Shown in pieces: positions 45,502-56,712 of a stretch of DNA of 64,000 nucleotides; position 1 is the stretch's first letter; each line of letters starts with the position of its first letter. The translations under genes and the position numbers were made by a program. The notes beneath the pieces are model-generated. The model was not told the DNA's origin, made no database searches, and saw nothing but the letters and a program-made list of their open reading frames with translations. Location of the stretch: the NCBI GenBank assembly GCA_021234155.1, contig JAJEKV010000041.1:8438917-8502916 (forward strand). Reading direction: 5' to 3'. Source of the stretch: Isoetes taiwanensis (Eukaryota > Streptophyta > Lycopodiopsida > Isoetales > Isoetaceae).

Positions 45502-46299
45502 TCAAGCATGCTGACAACGAGTTTGAAATTCCACATTCTCTAAGAACGTGACATTAAACTTGAAATAAATTCTGGTTGGTCTACAACAATTAGCCACATT
45601 GCAGGAGAAAAGTTGAGGATGGTGATCAGAGATAGAACCATCCAAAAGGTTATGCCTACGGAAATTCGAGAGATCATGAGCCGCATGAGCATTGAAATAC
45701 CCTCTATCATGACGGGCATATGCTCTACCAACACCAATCCAGCCATTACACCAGGTAAAAGATGAATCGCCCTCAATTTCTGTAAGCCCACAATCATGAA
45801 GGAGGCGCACCCACTGGTCACGTTCAAAACCTTGCACCACTGCTGACCCCCTTCTGCTCTTGTCAGCCTTAAGTTCAACCATATTGAAATCACCTACTAA
45901 CAACCAAGCTACATCATGGCCAAGTCTACATAGTTTGCTTCTCAATGCAGCTCATAAAGCCCCTCTTTGACTTGGTCTATTGTGCGCATAAATGTTAACC
46001 AAACCCCATTCTCGACCTTGATCCTTCCACTTGACAATAATCCATCGTCCAAAGGCATCTGTCTTTGTGAAAGTGACATTGATGGATGACTTCCATGCTG
46101 TAAGAACACTGGCCTTAGAGGAGCCAGCAGCAGAGACGAGGACATTATATTGACAACTAAACAAACCAACCAACTTTTGTATATCACCTCTACAGCATTT
46201 ATGTTCTTGAAGGCAATAGAAATCAGCCGATAACTTCCCAAGATACAAAGCTAGGTGGCTTCTCTTGAGGGCGAAGAAGCTATGCCCCGGACATTCCAT
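45502..46299 (-). pseudogene. L1 ORF2 APE-type endonuclease domain
   Basis: The domain that nicks target DNA starts MECPGHSFFALKRSHLALYL and SADFYCLQEHKC (catalytic Glu), then WGLVNIYAHNRPS. An in-frame TGA at 45946-45948 follows, after which the same frame reads WLLVGDFNMVE (the GDFN box), SSFTWCNGWIGVGRAYARHD (usually S..TW......S.IDR) and GSISDHHPQLF (the SDH box). A second stop lies at about 45500 before the linker. All key residues that I can place are present except those lost to the stops. Confidence 0.85.
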
Positions 46300-46324
46300 T
46301 AGAGTATGTTCATGTGTTCAAAGG

Positions 46325-48004
46325 CTAACGTTCAATTTCCATTCCAATTGTCTCAATCTCTGTAACCTCCATGTCACAAGTATCACCAGGTAGATCAGCC
46401 CAGTGCAATTTCAAACTTGGCAAGGGGGAGCCTTCGCTCTGTTCCACCCTTCCATCGTGTTTGTCATTAATTGGCGAGGGCGAGCCTCCTCCCTGCTCCA
46501 CCCTCCCATTATGTCTAGTCACTTCTGGGGAAGGTGAAGACATAGCAGATTGTTTGGCAGATTGAGGCACACTTGGCAAGGGCGAGCCCCCGCTCTGCTC
46601 TACCCTTCCATTTATATTATCCACCGAACTTGCAGCTTGAGAGATAGATTGCAAATATTTATTCCTAACAGTCTTCTTCAGATTCACCTTTTGCCACCCA
46701 TCTTGCTCCCTACGCTCTTGGGCCTCTTGAATTTTTTGCAGCTTCGCTCGCGAGGCATCACTTAGAACATCAGTAACAGGGCTAGGTTGAGATACAGCTA
46801 CATGGGCAGCAATGTTCTCCCTCCCTTCAGCCCGAGGGGAAGAACCTAAATGTGGAGGGGGCGAAGGAGGAACATTAGCAGATGGAGCTGGAGGTGTGAC
46901 AGGGCTTGGCACAGGCCGATCTCTTTGGATTCGAAAATTGTCAAACATGGCAAGATGGGGAAAGAGCAAGGCAAGTTGAGGACCATTAAGTAGCTGCAAT
47001 CCAAATTTGAAAAACAAAGGGCCACTTTTAACAACAACACAATCAGGTAGGGCACAACCACATGGGAGAGACACACATATCTTGGCGCCATCAACTATAG
47101 AATGGGACAGGTGTGTGCCCAATGCATTAGCCATATTAATGAGAAACTCAGACAAGAGAAGATCAGGAGGCAAGTTGGGAATTGAAAACCAGCAGGGCAT
47201 TTTTACAGCAGTCAACATACCAGGAGTAAAGCCAGGAGAGTATAGTTGATATAAGATATAGTCGCTCCACATCGGGTCCACACCGCGAGCCACAAGCTTA
47301 TCCACCGCATCTGCATCATCAAAAACAATTAAAAAGAACTTCTTATCCAACATCTTCAATGTGCGGTAAGCAGGTAGTCCAATTCTACGAAGATGGCCTG
47401 TTAACCAGTAGCCAAGTTTCCTAGAATCCAGATAAGCACCAGTATAATGTGCCACCACGGTCGAAGAGACAAGATATCCAATACACTTTTTATGCAATTC
47501 ATGATCAATCTCTGCCACACCATAACCAGATGCCTGAAGGGTATTCTTACACACATCTGCCTGATAGAACACATCCACTGGAGGCAACTGAAGGTTCAAT
47601 TGAGACTCCCTTGCCTTAAGCACCCCCAGAAGATTACTGAGATCTTTCCTGTTATCCTGGACCATAAGGTCAATAGCACTGGAAATGCGAGATGCTGCCA
47701 CTGCAGAAGAGATGTCCTTCTTGATCCATTCACTAAAGCACATTCGAGATATGCCCTCACCGGAGGTAGAAGGCTTCTATGCCGACGGGCGAGGATTTGC
47801 AGCATGTGGAGCAGCAGGTCGAGAAGCAGTCTTATTAGATGGCAATTCAGGAAAATCAGAAGGAGAAAGATCTGGAGCACCAGCAACTTGATCAAGGCCG
47901 GACTGGAGAGCCAAAGGATTATCACGGATTACCAGACTTTGGTCAGAGATTGAAGCAGGAGCTTGTGTATATGTTCTAGACGAGGAAGCCATCATGGCCG
48001 ACAT
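46325..48004 (-). pseudogene. L1 ORF1 (RNA-binding protein), one stop
   Basis: It starts at ATG 48004 or the MASSSRTYTQ at 47992. A single TAG at 47778-47780 interrupts an otherwise open frame of about 560 codons. The central part (LDSRKLGYWLTGHLRRIGLP, YRTLKMLDKKFFLIVFDDAD, PCWFSIPNLPPDLLLSEFLI) has the DUF4283 RRM-like layout of plant LINE ORF1 proteins. No CCHC knuckle is obvious. The C-terminal third is Pro/Ser-rich with three to four copies of a GRVEQ(S/G)(G/E)GSPLPS motif at spaced positions. ORF1 proteins package element RNA. Confidence 0.8.
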
Positions 48005-48039
48005 AAGAAACGAATAAATCTGGAACTGAAATCAGCAGC

Positions 48040-48775
48040 AAAGGTGCTAATGCTATGCACCTGTGTCCCTGCACATTCTATCTGGCGAGCCACTATGCTC
48101 GCTTTTCCTTCCAACTGGCCTTGAGGCACTGTGGCTCCATTCTCAGGGTATAAGGCAAGCTATGGAGATAGGGATCGTCCATATTGACCGCCTTCTGAAA
48201 GTTAGGACGATCAAGGTCTGCCCTCTAAAGTGGTAAGAAGCATGTCCCTTGCAACAAAATCTGATATGGAACCGTAGACTTCAGCCCCAGTGCCCGAGCC
48301 AAGAAGGCTTCATTCTAGGTAGTGAGGGACAATATCGGCCCCAGACCTCGATCTCGTATAGAAGGAGAGGTTTCGCTAAGACCCTGAACAAGTGCAAGTA
48401 ATGGGCCCAGTCATATAACTCCATTCTATGACTGCAGGTTTGCATTGCATATAGTGCCCTCCAGCCCGTTGTCGCTCGTAGACGGATGGAAGCGTCCCAA
48501 TGCATGGTGCAGGAGAACTTCACTACCAAATATTTGTAGGTGGGTGCCACTTCCATATTTTGCCCCCCGTAGCTGGAGGGGACTCTTGGCTAAGTTAAGG
48601 ATGATATGGGGCCCACCTTATTGGCCAGGTTGACGTGCATGTCGGTCGCCTGACAGAATGTGTCCAGGGCATCAAGGTGGCACTGCATATCCGCTGATGT
48701 GTAAGCTAGGAGGTCCAAATCATCAATATATATTAGCTGCCTAGTGATCTGGTCAAGAAATATGCCACCTACACA
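48040..48775 (-). pseudogene. LINE RT C-terminal fragment
   Basis: Minus-strand pieces read RQLIYIDDLDLLAYTSADMQ (the YxDD box, here YIDD), MEVAPTYKYLVVKFSCTMHW, RLRATTGWRALYAMQ and HLFRVLAKPLLLYEIEVWG, then degenerate MEPQCLKASWKEKRA. These match the LINE family at 53330-56712, about 730 bases of it. The fragment is truncated at both ends and abuts the 5' end of the L1 element. Confidence 0.75.
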
Positions 48776-48779
48776 TTCA

Positions 48780-48960
48780 TGATACCGTCAGGGTGAACAA
48801 CAATTCTCCAGGGTCAACTTTTGTCTCCGTGCATCAAACAAGGATAACCCGTCAACAATTCTGCAGTGTTAACTTTTGGCCCTGTGCGTCAGGTAGGGTA
48901 TCAACAATTTTGCATGACACACGTCGGTAAATGTTTCTGTGCAGAATTGTTAACACCTTG
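48780..48960. repeat. short direct and inverted repeats
   Basis: CAACAATTCT(C/G)CAG.GT.AACTTTTG occurs at about 48809 and 48857, and a complementary CAGAATTGTTAACACC at about 48942. This may be a small MITE-like unit. Confidence 0.5.
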
Positions 48961-49724
48961 TCGTTATTGTATAGAAAAACTCACAATCACAAGTCATAGT
49001 GAAAACTAAGGTTATAGATCATGAGAATATTCCCACTCCTCACCCATAGAGATGCACATAGAGATGCACACTTGAATGTTTAGCCTTAAATAGATCTTAA
49101 AAGATTGACATAAAAAATCAGGTTTGCTCTAGTAGTTCCTGCTGCTTGCGCTAATAATTTCATCAATTCGTTGAAAAGCCTAAGCTGTTTGGAACTCCCT
49201 TTAATCCACGAGAAAGGGAGCAATTTCAAGGCAAATAATCTGGAGGAAGTGTCTGATGCACAATATACAATGTCCTGAGAACTTGGAATGGGTGCTCAAG
49301 ATTAGAATTGATAAGTTGTGCCTCTTCAGATCCGAGACTTTATTTGTTTAATACACAACCGTGTCATATAAATTGGAACAACAAAATATGTGTTCTGGTA
49401 GTTATGCACAATAACACGAACTTAAAACTTCTTAGCCAAGTCCTCCTAACGATTTTGCATGCGTTTTTAGCAGGGCTCATTTTCTTATGGTTTGGAGACT
49501 TCTTTGACAAAGAGCATCAGCACCTTACTGATGCAACATTGTGCTCAGCCTTTCAACACAATAGTGCCATTTGGTGATTTAATTTTCAAATCTTCTGACT
49601 GCCAATCCAGTCCTTGGCACATTGGAACATGGAATTTCCTGTCAAAGCAATCAAAAGTTCTCAGTAATAAGAAAGAAAAAACAACCAGCTAATAAACACA
49701 ATATAATTATAGCACTGCCCTTAC

Positions 49725-51646
49725 CTATGTTAGTACAAGTGTTTGGATTCCAGCCAGTACATTTCCAACAGAGAAGCTTCTTTTCAGTCCAGAATTCTTT
49801 GGAATTAAGTTTTCTTTGTCACCATCATCACCATCTCCTCCGCCCCAACATCTAGGGGAAATTGATCTCGATCTTCTTTGTCTAGGATTATCCTCTGCGT
49901 TACAATGGCGTCTAAACAAGGGAGAGCACTTAGAATGCAACTTTGATCCCTTAGCACCAATTTTCTCCTTTCTGTTTCCTCCATTTATTCCAAGACACTC
50001 TTTCCTCTGCTTCCTGATTCTCCCTTGTTTCAGGTTATCTGACACATTATTGGAGATCGTTGGCTTGCCTGCTCTATTATAGAATGCCTCCTTTTTTGCT
50101 ATCCCTTTAACCATCTTCTCGGGTCTGAAATGGTGAGCAGGTGGAGGTGGAAGGACTTCTGATTTACATACCGAAATAGTGGAAGAAAATTTTGAAGCAG
50201 GGGCATTCTTCCTTCTTGAAGGCAACCTGTCAATAAAAGCTGGAAGAGACTTTGTTGGCGAAACTCTTTTTCTGCCTAAGCTCGATGAAAGAACAATATT
50301 TCTTCCTAATTTCCTCCCAGAAGAGACAATCTTGGAAACTTTTGAAGGTGTGCAGATCCTAGTAGACTTAAAGCATGATGCTGGTGACGATGGGGAGAAA
50401 GCAGGATTTGGAAACATAACACCCTTGCCTGAGATTGCTGACTTCTGCGAGAGCATCCAATGCTTCTTAATAAGCTTGATCTCAGTCGCTTTCATATGAT
50501 ATTTAGGCTGACCTGCACCTAGTTCAATTTCCTCCTCTCTAGTGCAATTTCTTCCAGGCAGTACATTGCCCTTTTGCTCGTTGGCACTAATAAATGATTC
50601 ATCTTCACTAGGCTCATGTTTTGGCAGGGAAGACTTAGCCTCACAGTTACCATCTTCTGTTGGTGCAACTACTTTAAATACATGAGTCTCTGTATTCGTA
50701 GGATCATTGTACATAGATAGGTGCTTTATGCGTGGAACAACCACTTTGAAAATGTGTGGAGTGGTTTTAGGATTACTTACTTCCTCCGCTCCTTCCCAAT
50801 TGATCTTCTCTGTCCCACCTTCGCACCGTTCAACATCAGGGTTATCCTTGCTTGGACTGTTGGCTAGAATCTCAAATGCACTGAAATCTTTTTTCTGGTC
50901 GTCTTTAACAACATTAACCACTTCCTTTGCAAAAGTGGCTGCTAACATAATATCTGAAAGAGCTTGATGGACAATTTCTGCTGGTCCTGACCATTGTCTC
51001 CAATTAACTGAAGAAACATGCATTGTCAATGTAGACCATGAAAACAAGTCATAAGCACACGACAGAAACTAAAAGAACTACCCGCAGGACTATTTTGATT
51101 CTTTTTCCTGGATGGATCCAACAGCAATGCACCGTCAAGGTGTTCCCCTGCATTTATAGCGGCCTATTAGGATTAGTTCTAAGAAAAAGCAATGTGCTTG
51201 AAATAATCCATAAAGTTAATGGATGGCTGGATGGCTTACTATCGACAGAGATACCATTGGAAGTCCTCTTTCTGCAAAAAACAATTGTAGCATATTACAA
51301 AATAGAAAGATATTTCTCCAGATGCAAGAATAAATATGTCTATCGGTTTCTGTATGACATTTTTCATCGACAAGGGTTTGTTTTAGAACCTCAGATTATT
51401 CAAACCCACCTCGGATTCCCGTAATTGCAAAGTGATTTGTTGCAAAAATCTTGACAGCCATCGTCTGAACTTCCGTTTACAAGTAATCTAGTTCTAGCTA
51501 TTGACTGCTGCAATTGCTCAAGCCGGTAAAGAACTTGATCAACCTAGATTTGTGAGAAAGTAATATGCTTAGTCCCTCAACACCAAAGGCAGAAAGGAAG
51601 CCAAACTAACCTTATGCAGAGCCTGCATTATCAAAGGAGATGCCAT
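49725..51646 (-). CDS. intact five-exon gene, basic protein of unknown function
   Basis: The exons are 51611-51646, 51410-51543, 51240-51271, 51082-51147 and 49725-51007. All junctions are GT/AG and the phases fit exactly, giving 1,551 coding bases and 516 residues. The protein starts MASPLIMQALHKVDQVLYRL, followed by EQLQQSIARTRLLVNGSS, a likely short helical or coiled N-terminus. It continues NWRQWSGPAEIVHQALSDIM, then a long Lys/Arg/Ser-rich, low-complexity C-terminal half with nuclear-localisation-like clusters (RKQRKECLG, RQRRSRSISPR) and ends GLKRSFSVGNVLAGIQTLVLT. There is no signal peptide or membrane segment. The stop at 49725 is taken at the end of the last open exon; a further exon is possible. 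I do not recognise the family. A nuclear or microtubule-associated role would suit the composition but is a guess. Confidence 0.85.
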
Positions 51647-51939
51647 CGTGACAAAGATCAGGACAGGTAACTCCAATATCTCATAGTTGCCGCTTGCTTG
51701 AGACGAATAAGAAGATCTGGCCGGCGCTCAGAAGGAGAGATGAACGAGCCCAACGGTCCTTTTTTCGCGTTTTGCTCTGTTTCTTCTTTAGTACCGTATA
51801 ATAGTTTCATACGGTTTGAGATATTTTATTTTAGGGAAAATTATCAAAATGCCCCTACCAAGTTTTAACATTTTTTTTTCTAAAATATTTTAGAATTGTT
51901 AAACAACCCCCACTCAATCTAAATACAATATCTTTGCTA

Positions 51940-51966
51940 CTAATGTGTGCCCGGCAATTGCCGCGC
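51940..51966 (-). mobile_element. Helitron-type 3' end, reverse orientation
   Basis: The minus strand reads GCGCGGCAATTGCCGGGC followed by ACACA and TTAG. This is the same hairpin plus ACAC spacer as at 17390-17419, with CTAG changed to TTAG. It lies about 290 bases upstream of the start codon of the unknown five-exon gene. Confidence 0.45.
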
Positions 51967-52239
51967 AAAAAGTGTGTGTTTTTGTACACCTTGTGTTATT
52001 GTCGTGCATATTGGGGAGGATCTTGATTATCTCATGGCATTGGGACTATCTATCTGTCCTCCTGTCCATCAATCCGTTGTTCATTGCCAAATGGATGGTT
52101 GGTTGTCCATTGTTAGAGTTGTTCGTGACAAAATATTCCATTTGGCAAAGACAACCAACCATGGCCTTAAGATTTGTTGTCATGAAAGTTTGGATTTATC
52201 AAAAGCTATAAATTGCTCAAACTGGAAAAGTAGTTCCAC

Positions 52240-52745
52240 ATTGTTAGGCACCAAAGGATTAGAAAATATGTGCTCCTCCATATGTACTTATAGATGGATG
52301 CTACCTCCATATTTTGCTCTTGGCCAAATTTACTTGCCTTCCCATGGCTTAGTAGAAAGTGTCTAGGACATGCACATGCTGCTGCATATCTTCCACAGTG
52401 TGGACTAGGAGGTCGACATCATCGGCTTCGGTGAGTTGTTTAATAATCTGTTGCGCAAGCTGAGCTCCGTCACCCCTATGTTCAGCAAGCCACCCTTCCA
52501 ACTGGTCAATGTAGAGGCCAAACAACATTGGAGAGAGTGGGCAGCCCTATTGGACCCAATACCACTGTTGACAGGTTGTCCTATCGATGTCAGCCGGCCT
52601 GAGCAAGTCTCATATAGTCTGTACACTGCATTTTGCACGTCCATAACAGCTCCCAACTGTCTTAATCTTTCCTACAACTTTTTTCGAGGCACGGTGTCAA
52701 AAGCCTTTGCAAAGTCGATGAATATTTCCATTATTTCAATTTAAA
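52240..52745 (-). pseudogene. LINE RT fragment
   Basis: The minus strand reads MEIFIDFAKAFDTVPRKKL (RT motif with catalytic Asp), DVQNAVYRLYETCSGRLTSI, then in another frame LFGLYIDQLEGWLAEHRGDG and a damaged EADDVDLL where YADD is expected. A piece like the 48530 homology (ATGGATGCTACCTCCATATTTTGC) lies at 52290. It belongs to the 53330-56712 family. Confidence 0.7.
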
Positions 52746-53473
52746 ACCATTAGGTATGCACGTATATTTTTTCCATTAAAATTTTCATTTCCTTACCAGC
52801 TTTCCAGGCACGTTTGCAGCAAAAGTATGCAGTTATACCTGGCCCCTGAACCCTTGGTTGGGCTACATTTAGCCACGCATACATAGCTCTATATATGTGT
52901 TTATATGCATCTGTTTATACTCCTTGTTTAGTAGACGCAAAATTTTTTCCATAGTATTTATCCCCCCTGTATATCAATTCTTTTTGTATAATTATGACCC
53001 AATCCAATCCCTGCCAGCACATCTTGCATGCTGTTGATGTGTTCATATCCACTCTCACATGAAACTACTACTATACATGGATAATTTCCAAAACCAAAAC
53101 GAGTGGTACCACTCTACTTGCAGGCATTTGAAATAGCCTCCAGATGGTCTGCAGATAATTTACTCCAGGCTTCTCAATTTCTTGCTTGAGGATGTTTCTA
53201 TTCGTGTGTTCTTGAGACGATCTTGATCAATTTCAAATTATAACCATGATTTGATTCAACCATACCCAAAAAGATTTCAATACTCGAGAACATTCAACAT
53301 CTATACACCCCTTGATGCAAGCATAAATCACCCACCTAGTTGGTATTACTTTGCAGTTGTTTGCTCAAATCTCCGATCTCCTTCACATTAAGCTCCTCCT
53401 CTAGAATTATGCTCAAGGATGCCCTTGCTCCATATATCACGCTTCATAAAGCTGATAGATATAATCGCTACAT

Positions 53474-54425
53474 GTGGATCAAACTAGTAGTACCATTTTT
53501 GTTGCTGCCTGTTACTTCCCACTTACATCATCACCTTTTTATGATGAATATGATGTCGCTCGCAGTGATCCCTATGGTGATCTTTATGATGGCATTGCTC
53601 AATTCAAACAGTTGGGGCATGTTATTCTTCTTGGTGATTTCAATGCTCGCACTGCTGAAATGCAAGCTGCTCAACTCATACTTGAGGATGTCCGTGACCC
53701 TTTATGGATGTCTGCTAATGATACAGTCTTTCCACGTTCATCGCCTGATGCTAACAAACCCGTCTCAACATTTAGAAGGGAGCTCATCCAGTTGTGTGAA
53801 TGAAGTCTTTGAGATGGTACTTTGTAATGGCTTAGAGCAATGGCCACACTCTAAAGGTATTACATGCAGACAGGATAGGCAGGGTGGTGGTACTAGTGTT
53901 GTTGATTATGTCATTTCCCAAGTGCAAGCTTTGGATCTCATTTCAGAGTTTTGAATTGGCACAAGGCATAGAGATGAGAAGATAAAATCTGATCACTATC
54001 CACTTTATTTGTCATTAAAGTGGCAGCTTCCACCTCTTCAACCCATTGCTATCCAGGCTCCTGCCCCTCGCATTCGCTTGACTTATTCTAGATCTTTTGA
54101 ATATGCACAGACATTAGCTCCTGCGCTTGCAGGTATTTTGGATTACCCAACTCTTCAAGAGCATAATGCAGCATTTGCTGATGCTTTTCTTACTTCTGCT
54201 GTCTCTTGCTTTGGTACACGCACTTCTGGTGTTGCTCATGCTGGTAGGAAATCCTTTCCTAGAAATGCCTGGTTTGATGAAGACTGCAAGCAGCTTAAAA
54301 AACACTTGCGAACGATAGTTGAGCCAGATACGCGACATAATGCCATTCAGAATTATAAGTCTGTTTTGAAACGCAAGAAGGCACGCTTTGTCGCTGAGAT
54401 CAGAAGCAAATGTTTGAATTACTGA
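53474..54425 (+). pseudogene. LINE endonuclease domain
   Basis: The reading goes TIFVAACYFPLTSSPFYDEY, LGHVILLGDFNARTAEMQAA (GDFN box), then in another frame VFEMVLCNGLEQWPHSKGIT, GGGTSVVDYVISQVQALDLI (usual S.IDYIL box), a TGA, IGTRHRDEKIKSDHYPLYLS (SDH box) and the linker SFPRNAWFDEDCKQLKKHLR. The APE-like catalytic residues are mostly visible. At least one frameshift (about 53800) and stops (53803, 53954) are present. The start of the domain is poorly preserved. Confidence 0.8.
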
Positions 54426-55340
54426 TACGTGCGCCTCGGACCTTCTGGCGCAAAATATTATATCGACCACCTCCTATCCTTGGACATATTTCTATGCAGC
54501 AATGGGATGAGCGATTGGTCCACTTATATGATCATCCTGGGGTCCTTAATTCTGTGCCTCCTTTGGTAGGTGATATTCTTCAATTCACAGAGGAGAGAGT
54601 CAAAGAAGGACTGCAGCATCTATCTAATGGTAAGTCTCCTGATCTTCAAGGTTTGCAAGCAGAATTGCTTAAATGGGGGGGTCCGCTATTGCTTCCAATC
54701 ATCACTACTCTTTTAAATCAAGCTTTGCAAGAAGACTTGCCAGAAACTTGAAACTTGGGTCGCCAAGAAAGTCGCACCAATTTACAAAGCGGTGATAAGC
54801 ATGACCCTTCTAATTATCGCATGATCATGGTAAGTTCCATATTTTCAAAGCTCTTAGCCGGTCTTCCGAGAAGCGATTGACATCATGGGCGTAACATATT
54901 TGGTGTATGCGTGTTGTAGGGAAAGGCAAGGCTTTTCGTCCATGCCATTCTACAATAGACCATATTTTCACATTGCGCGATGCTTATTGAACATAGTCGA
55001 AGTTTGAAACAAGACCTCTATATATGCTTTGTGGATTTTACTTCTGCTTTTGATACAGTACCACGCGAGCTTCTTTGGCAACGCTTGCAGGCACTTGGGG
55101 TTCCACAAGATCTTCAAAATGCAGTTTATCGGCTCCATGAAAGGGTTTTGCTAAATTTCCAAGCATCATGTACTCAAATCACTAGCAACATTGGAGTTAA
55201 ATTCGGGTTGCCCTTTATCTCCTACACTCTTTGGCTTGTACATTGATCAATTGGAAGAATGGCTTGATAATCATGGCGGAGGTCCACATTTGGCACACTA
55301 TATCATTAGGCAACTTATGTATGCTGATGATGTTTAAACT
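54410..55340 (+). pseudogene. LINE reverse transcriptase domain
   Basis: In order: LQHLSNGKSPDLQGLQAELL, a break near 54751, VAPIYK...NYRMIMVSSIFSKLLAG in mixed frames, LYICFVDFTSAFDTVPRELL (first catalytic Asp), GVPQDLQNAVYRLHERVLLN, then after a shift LFGLYIDQLEEWLDNHGGGP and QLMYADDV (YADD box at about 55319-55330). Four or more frameshifts or stops break it. The finger and palm order is that of non-LTR RTs. Confidence 0.85.
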
Positions 55341-55360
55341 CGCACATACCATTTGCTAGT

Positions 55361-56434
55361 ATGCAAAGAACATTTACATGCTCGCATAGTTTTTATGAGA
55401 ACACAGGTCTGCGTGTTAATCTCCAAAAGACCAAGCTTTTGGTAGTTCAATCTTCTCGTCACAATGTTCCCATTATGCACTATGATAGCCGCGAAGTTGA
55501 AGTTGTAGATAGCTACAAGTATCTTGGTGTAGAATTACGTAAGAACACACTTTGGGGAACGATGTATTACCAAGCGGGTGGTCTTTGGATGGAGAGCACT
55601 CTATGCAATGCAAAACAATTGTTTTCGCTGAGAAATTCATGATTGGCCACGGAAAGCCCACTTGTTTGGGCTTTGGTAGAGCCTATTTTATTGTATAGTT
55701 TGAAGTGTGGGGGCCGCCATTAGTGCTAGTGCTTGGGAGAGCTTGAGCGGGTACAAAAGTCCTTTCTCACTACGACGATACGGAGTTAAAACAACGGTGC
55801 CCTATGCTATTCTTTTACAAGAGACAGGTTTTTGGCCTCTTCAACATTCTGCCATGAAGCGCCATCTCCACTATATCTACAAGGTGCACCACATGGATGA
55901 TGATAGGTATCCTGTTCTTGCACTTGCCATGGCTGAATCTCCTCAGCATTTGAAACGATGTTGGAAAGAGCATTGCACTACATGGTTTTGCCGTTATCGT
56001 GCAACCCGAAAGCAGCACCGATGCTTGCCAGTTTTGATCCTGAGCTTTTGCAACAATATCTCAATGGCCGTTTTTCTCAAAAGATATGGGACTCAGTTAC
56101 CTTGGCCCAAGTGAAAACTGGTCATTATCATGCACACATAAATCCCACCTTGGCACCAGGGCCCCAAGCTTATTTGCTTGCTTCATTGTCCAGGAACAAG
56201 CTTGTAGCTATTGCATCAATTCGCACGGGGTCCCACAGGTTACGGATTGAGACAGGTAGATGGGAGTGGCCGCAATTGCCGCGAGAAGCGAGACTATGTG
56301 CCTGTTGCCAGTTACATGTTATTGAAGATGAAAGCCATACTCTTCTGAGTTGCCCTGCTTTTGAGATAGTCCGGAATCATTTTTTGACCTTAGTCCACGC
56401 TTCCACAACTTCTCAGAGCACCATCTGTGCATGA
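55361..56434 (+). pseudogene. LINE post-RT and Cys/His region
   Basis: The frame reads NTGLRVNLQKTKLLVVQSSR, VEVVDSYKYLGVELRKNTLW, then in other frames LQHSAMKRHLHYIYKVHHMD, RYPVLALAMAESPQHLKRCW and, at 55958-56434, RFSQKIWDSVTLAQVKTGHY, PTLAPGPQAYLLASLSRNKL, CACCQLHVIEDESHTLLSCP. The last piece is a Cys/His cluster likely to bind zinc. The region is shared with 30810-31860, 35672-36091 and 60840-61500. Confidence 0.8.
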
Positions 56435-56650
56435 CTTGGCATTATACATACTTGAGGTTCTAGATGCACGTCTTCAATTACTGAGCCCTCAGTAGTCATT
56501 ATCTCTGATTGTCTAGTATCATCATTACTGCAAAGGTTTTTCCCTTGAAAACCTTTCGAGGCAGGGGTTTTTTAATCCTAGTAGTAATGATTGTACTAGC
56601 CCATTATATGGGTCCCATGACCTATTGGTCTCCGTAGACGTTAAAAAAAT

Positions 56651-56712
56651 CTATTCTATTCTATTCTATTCTATTCTATTCTATTCTATTCTATTCTATT
56701 CTATTCTATTCT
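56651..56712 (+). repeat. (CTATT)12 microsatellite, LINE tail
   Basis: Twelve perfect CTATT units follow the LINE 3' end directly. The length suggests template-derived or slippage-extended tail sequence. Confidence 0.95.

Larger units (their letters stand above)
42465..48045 (-). mobile_element. nearly full-length L1-type LINE
   Basis: About 5.6 kb on the minus strand: a short leader, ORF1 (48004-46325), then ORF2 with endonuclease (46299-45502), reverse transcriptase (45474-44180) and a C-terminal zf-RVT region (to about 42500). It ends in an A-rich tail (AAAATAAAAATAAAAATG on the minus strand, 42464-42484). Only a few stops and frameshifts interrupt the two ORFs, so the insertion is fairly young. 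I could not identify a target-site duplication. Its 5' end abuts the LINE fragment at 48040-48775. Confidence 0.85.
53330..56712 (+). mobile_element. LINE with (CTATT)12 tail, nearly complete but decayed
   Basis: Endonuclease, RT and C-terminal domains occur in order on the plus strand, followed by a 3' UTR. The UTR ends GGGTCCCATGACCTATTGGT and CTCCGTAGACGTTAAAAAAA, then CTATT repeats to 56712. No ORF1 is seen and the 5' end is uncertain. The element shares protein and 3'-end sequence with six or more fragments in this window. A microsatellite tail in place of poly(A) separates it from the L1 family. Confidence 0.85.

Noticed and set aside
49816-50967. Plus-strand ORFs opposite the five-exon gene
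   Set aside because: They are shadows of the long minus-strand exon, which has an exact splice chain.
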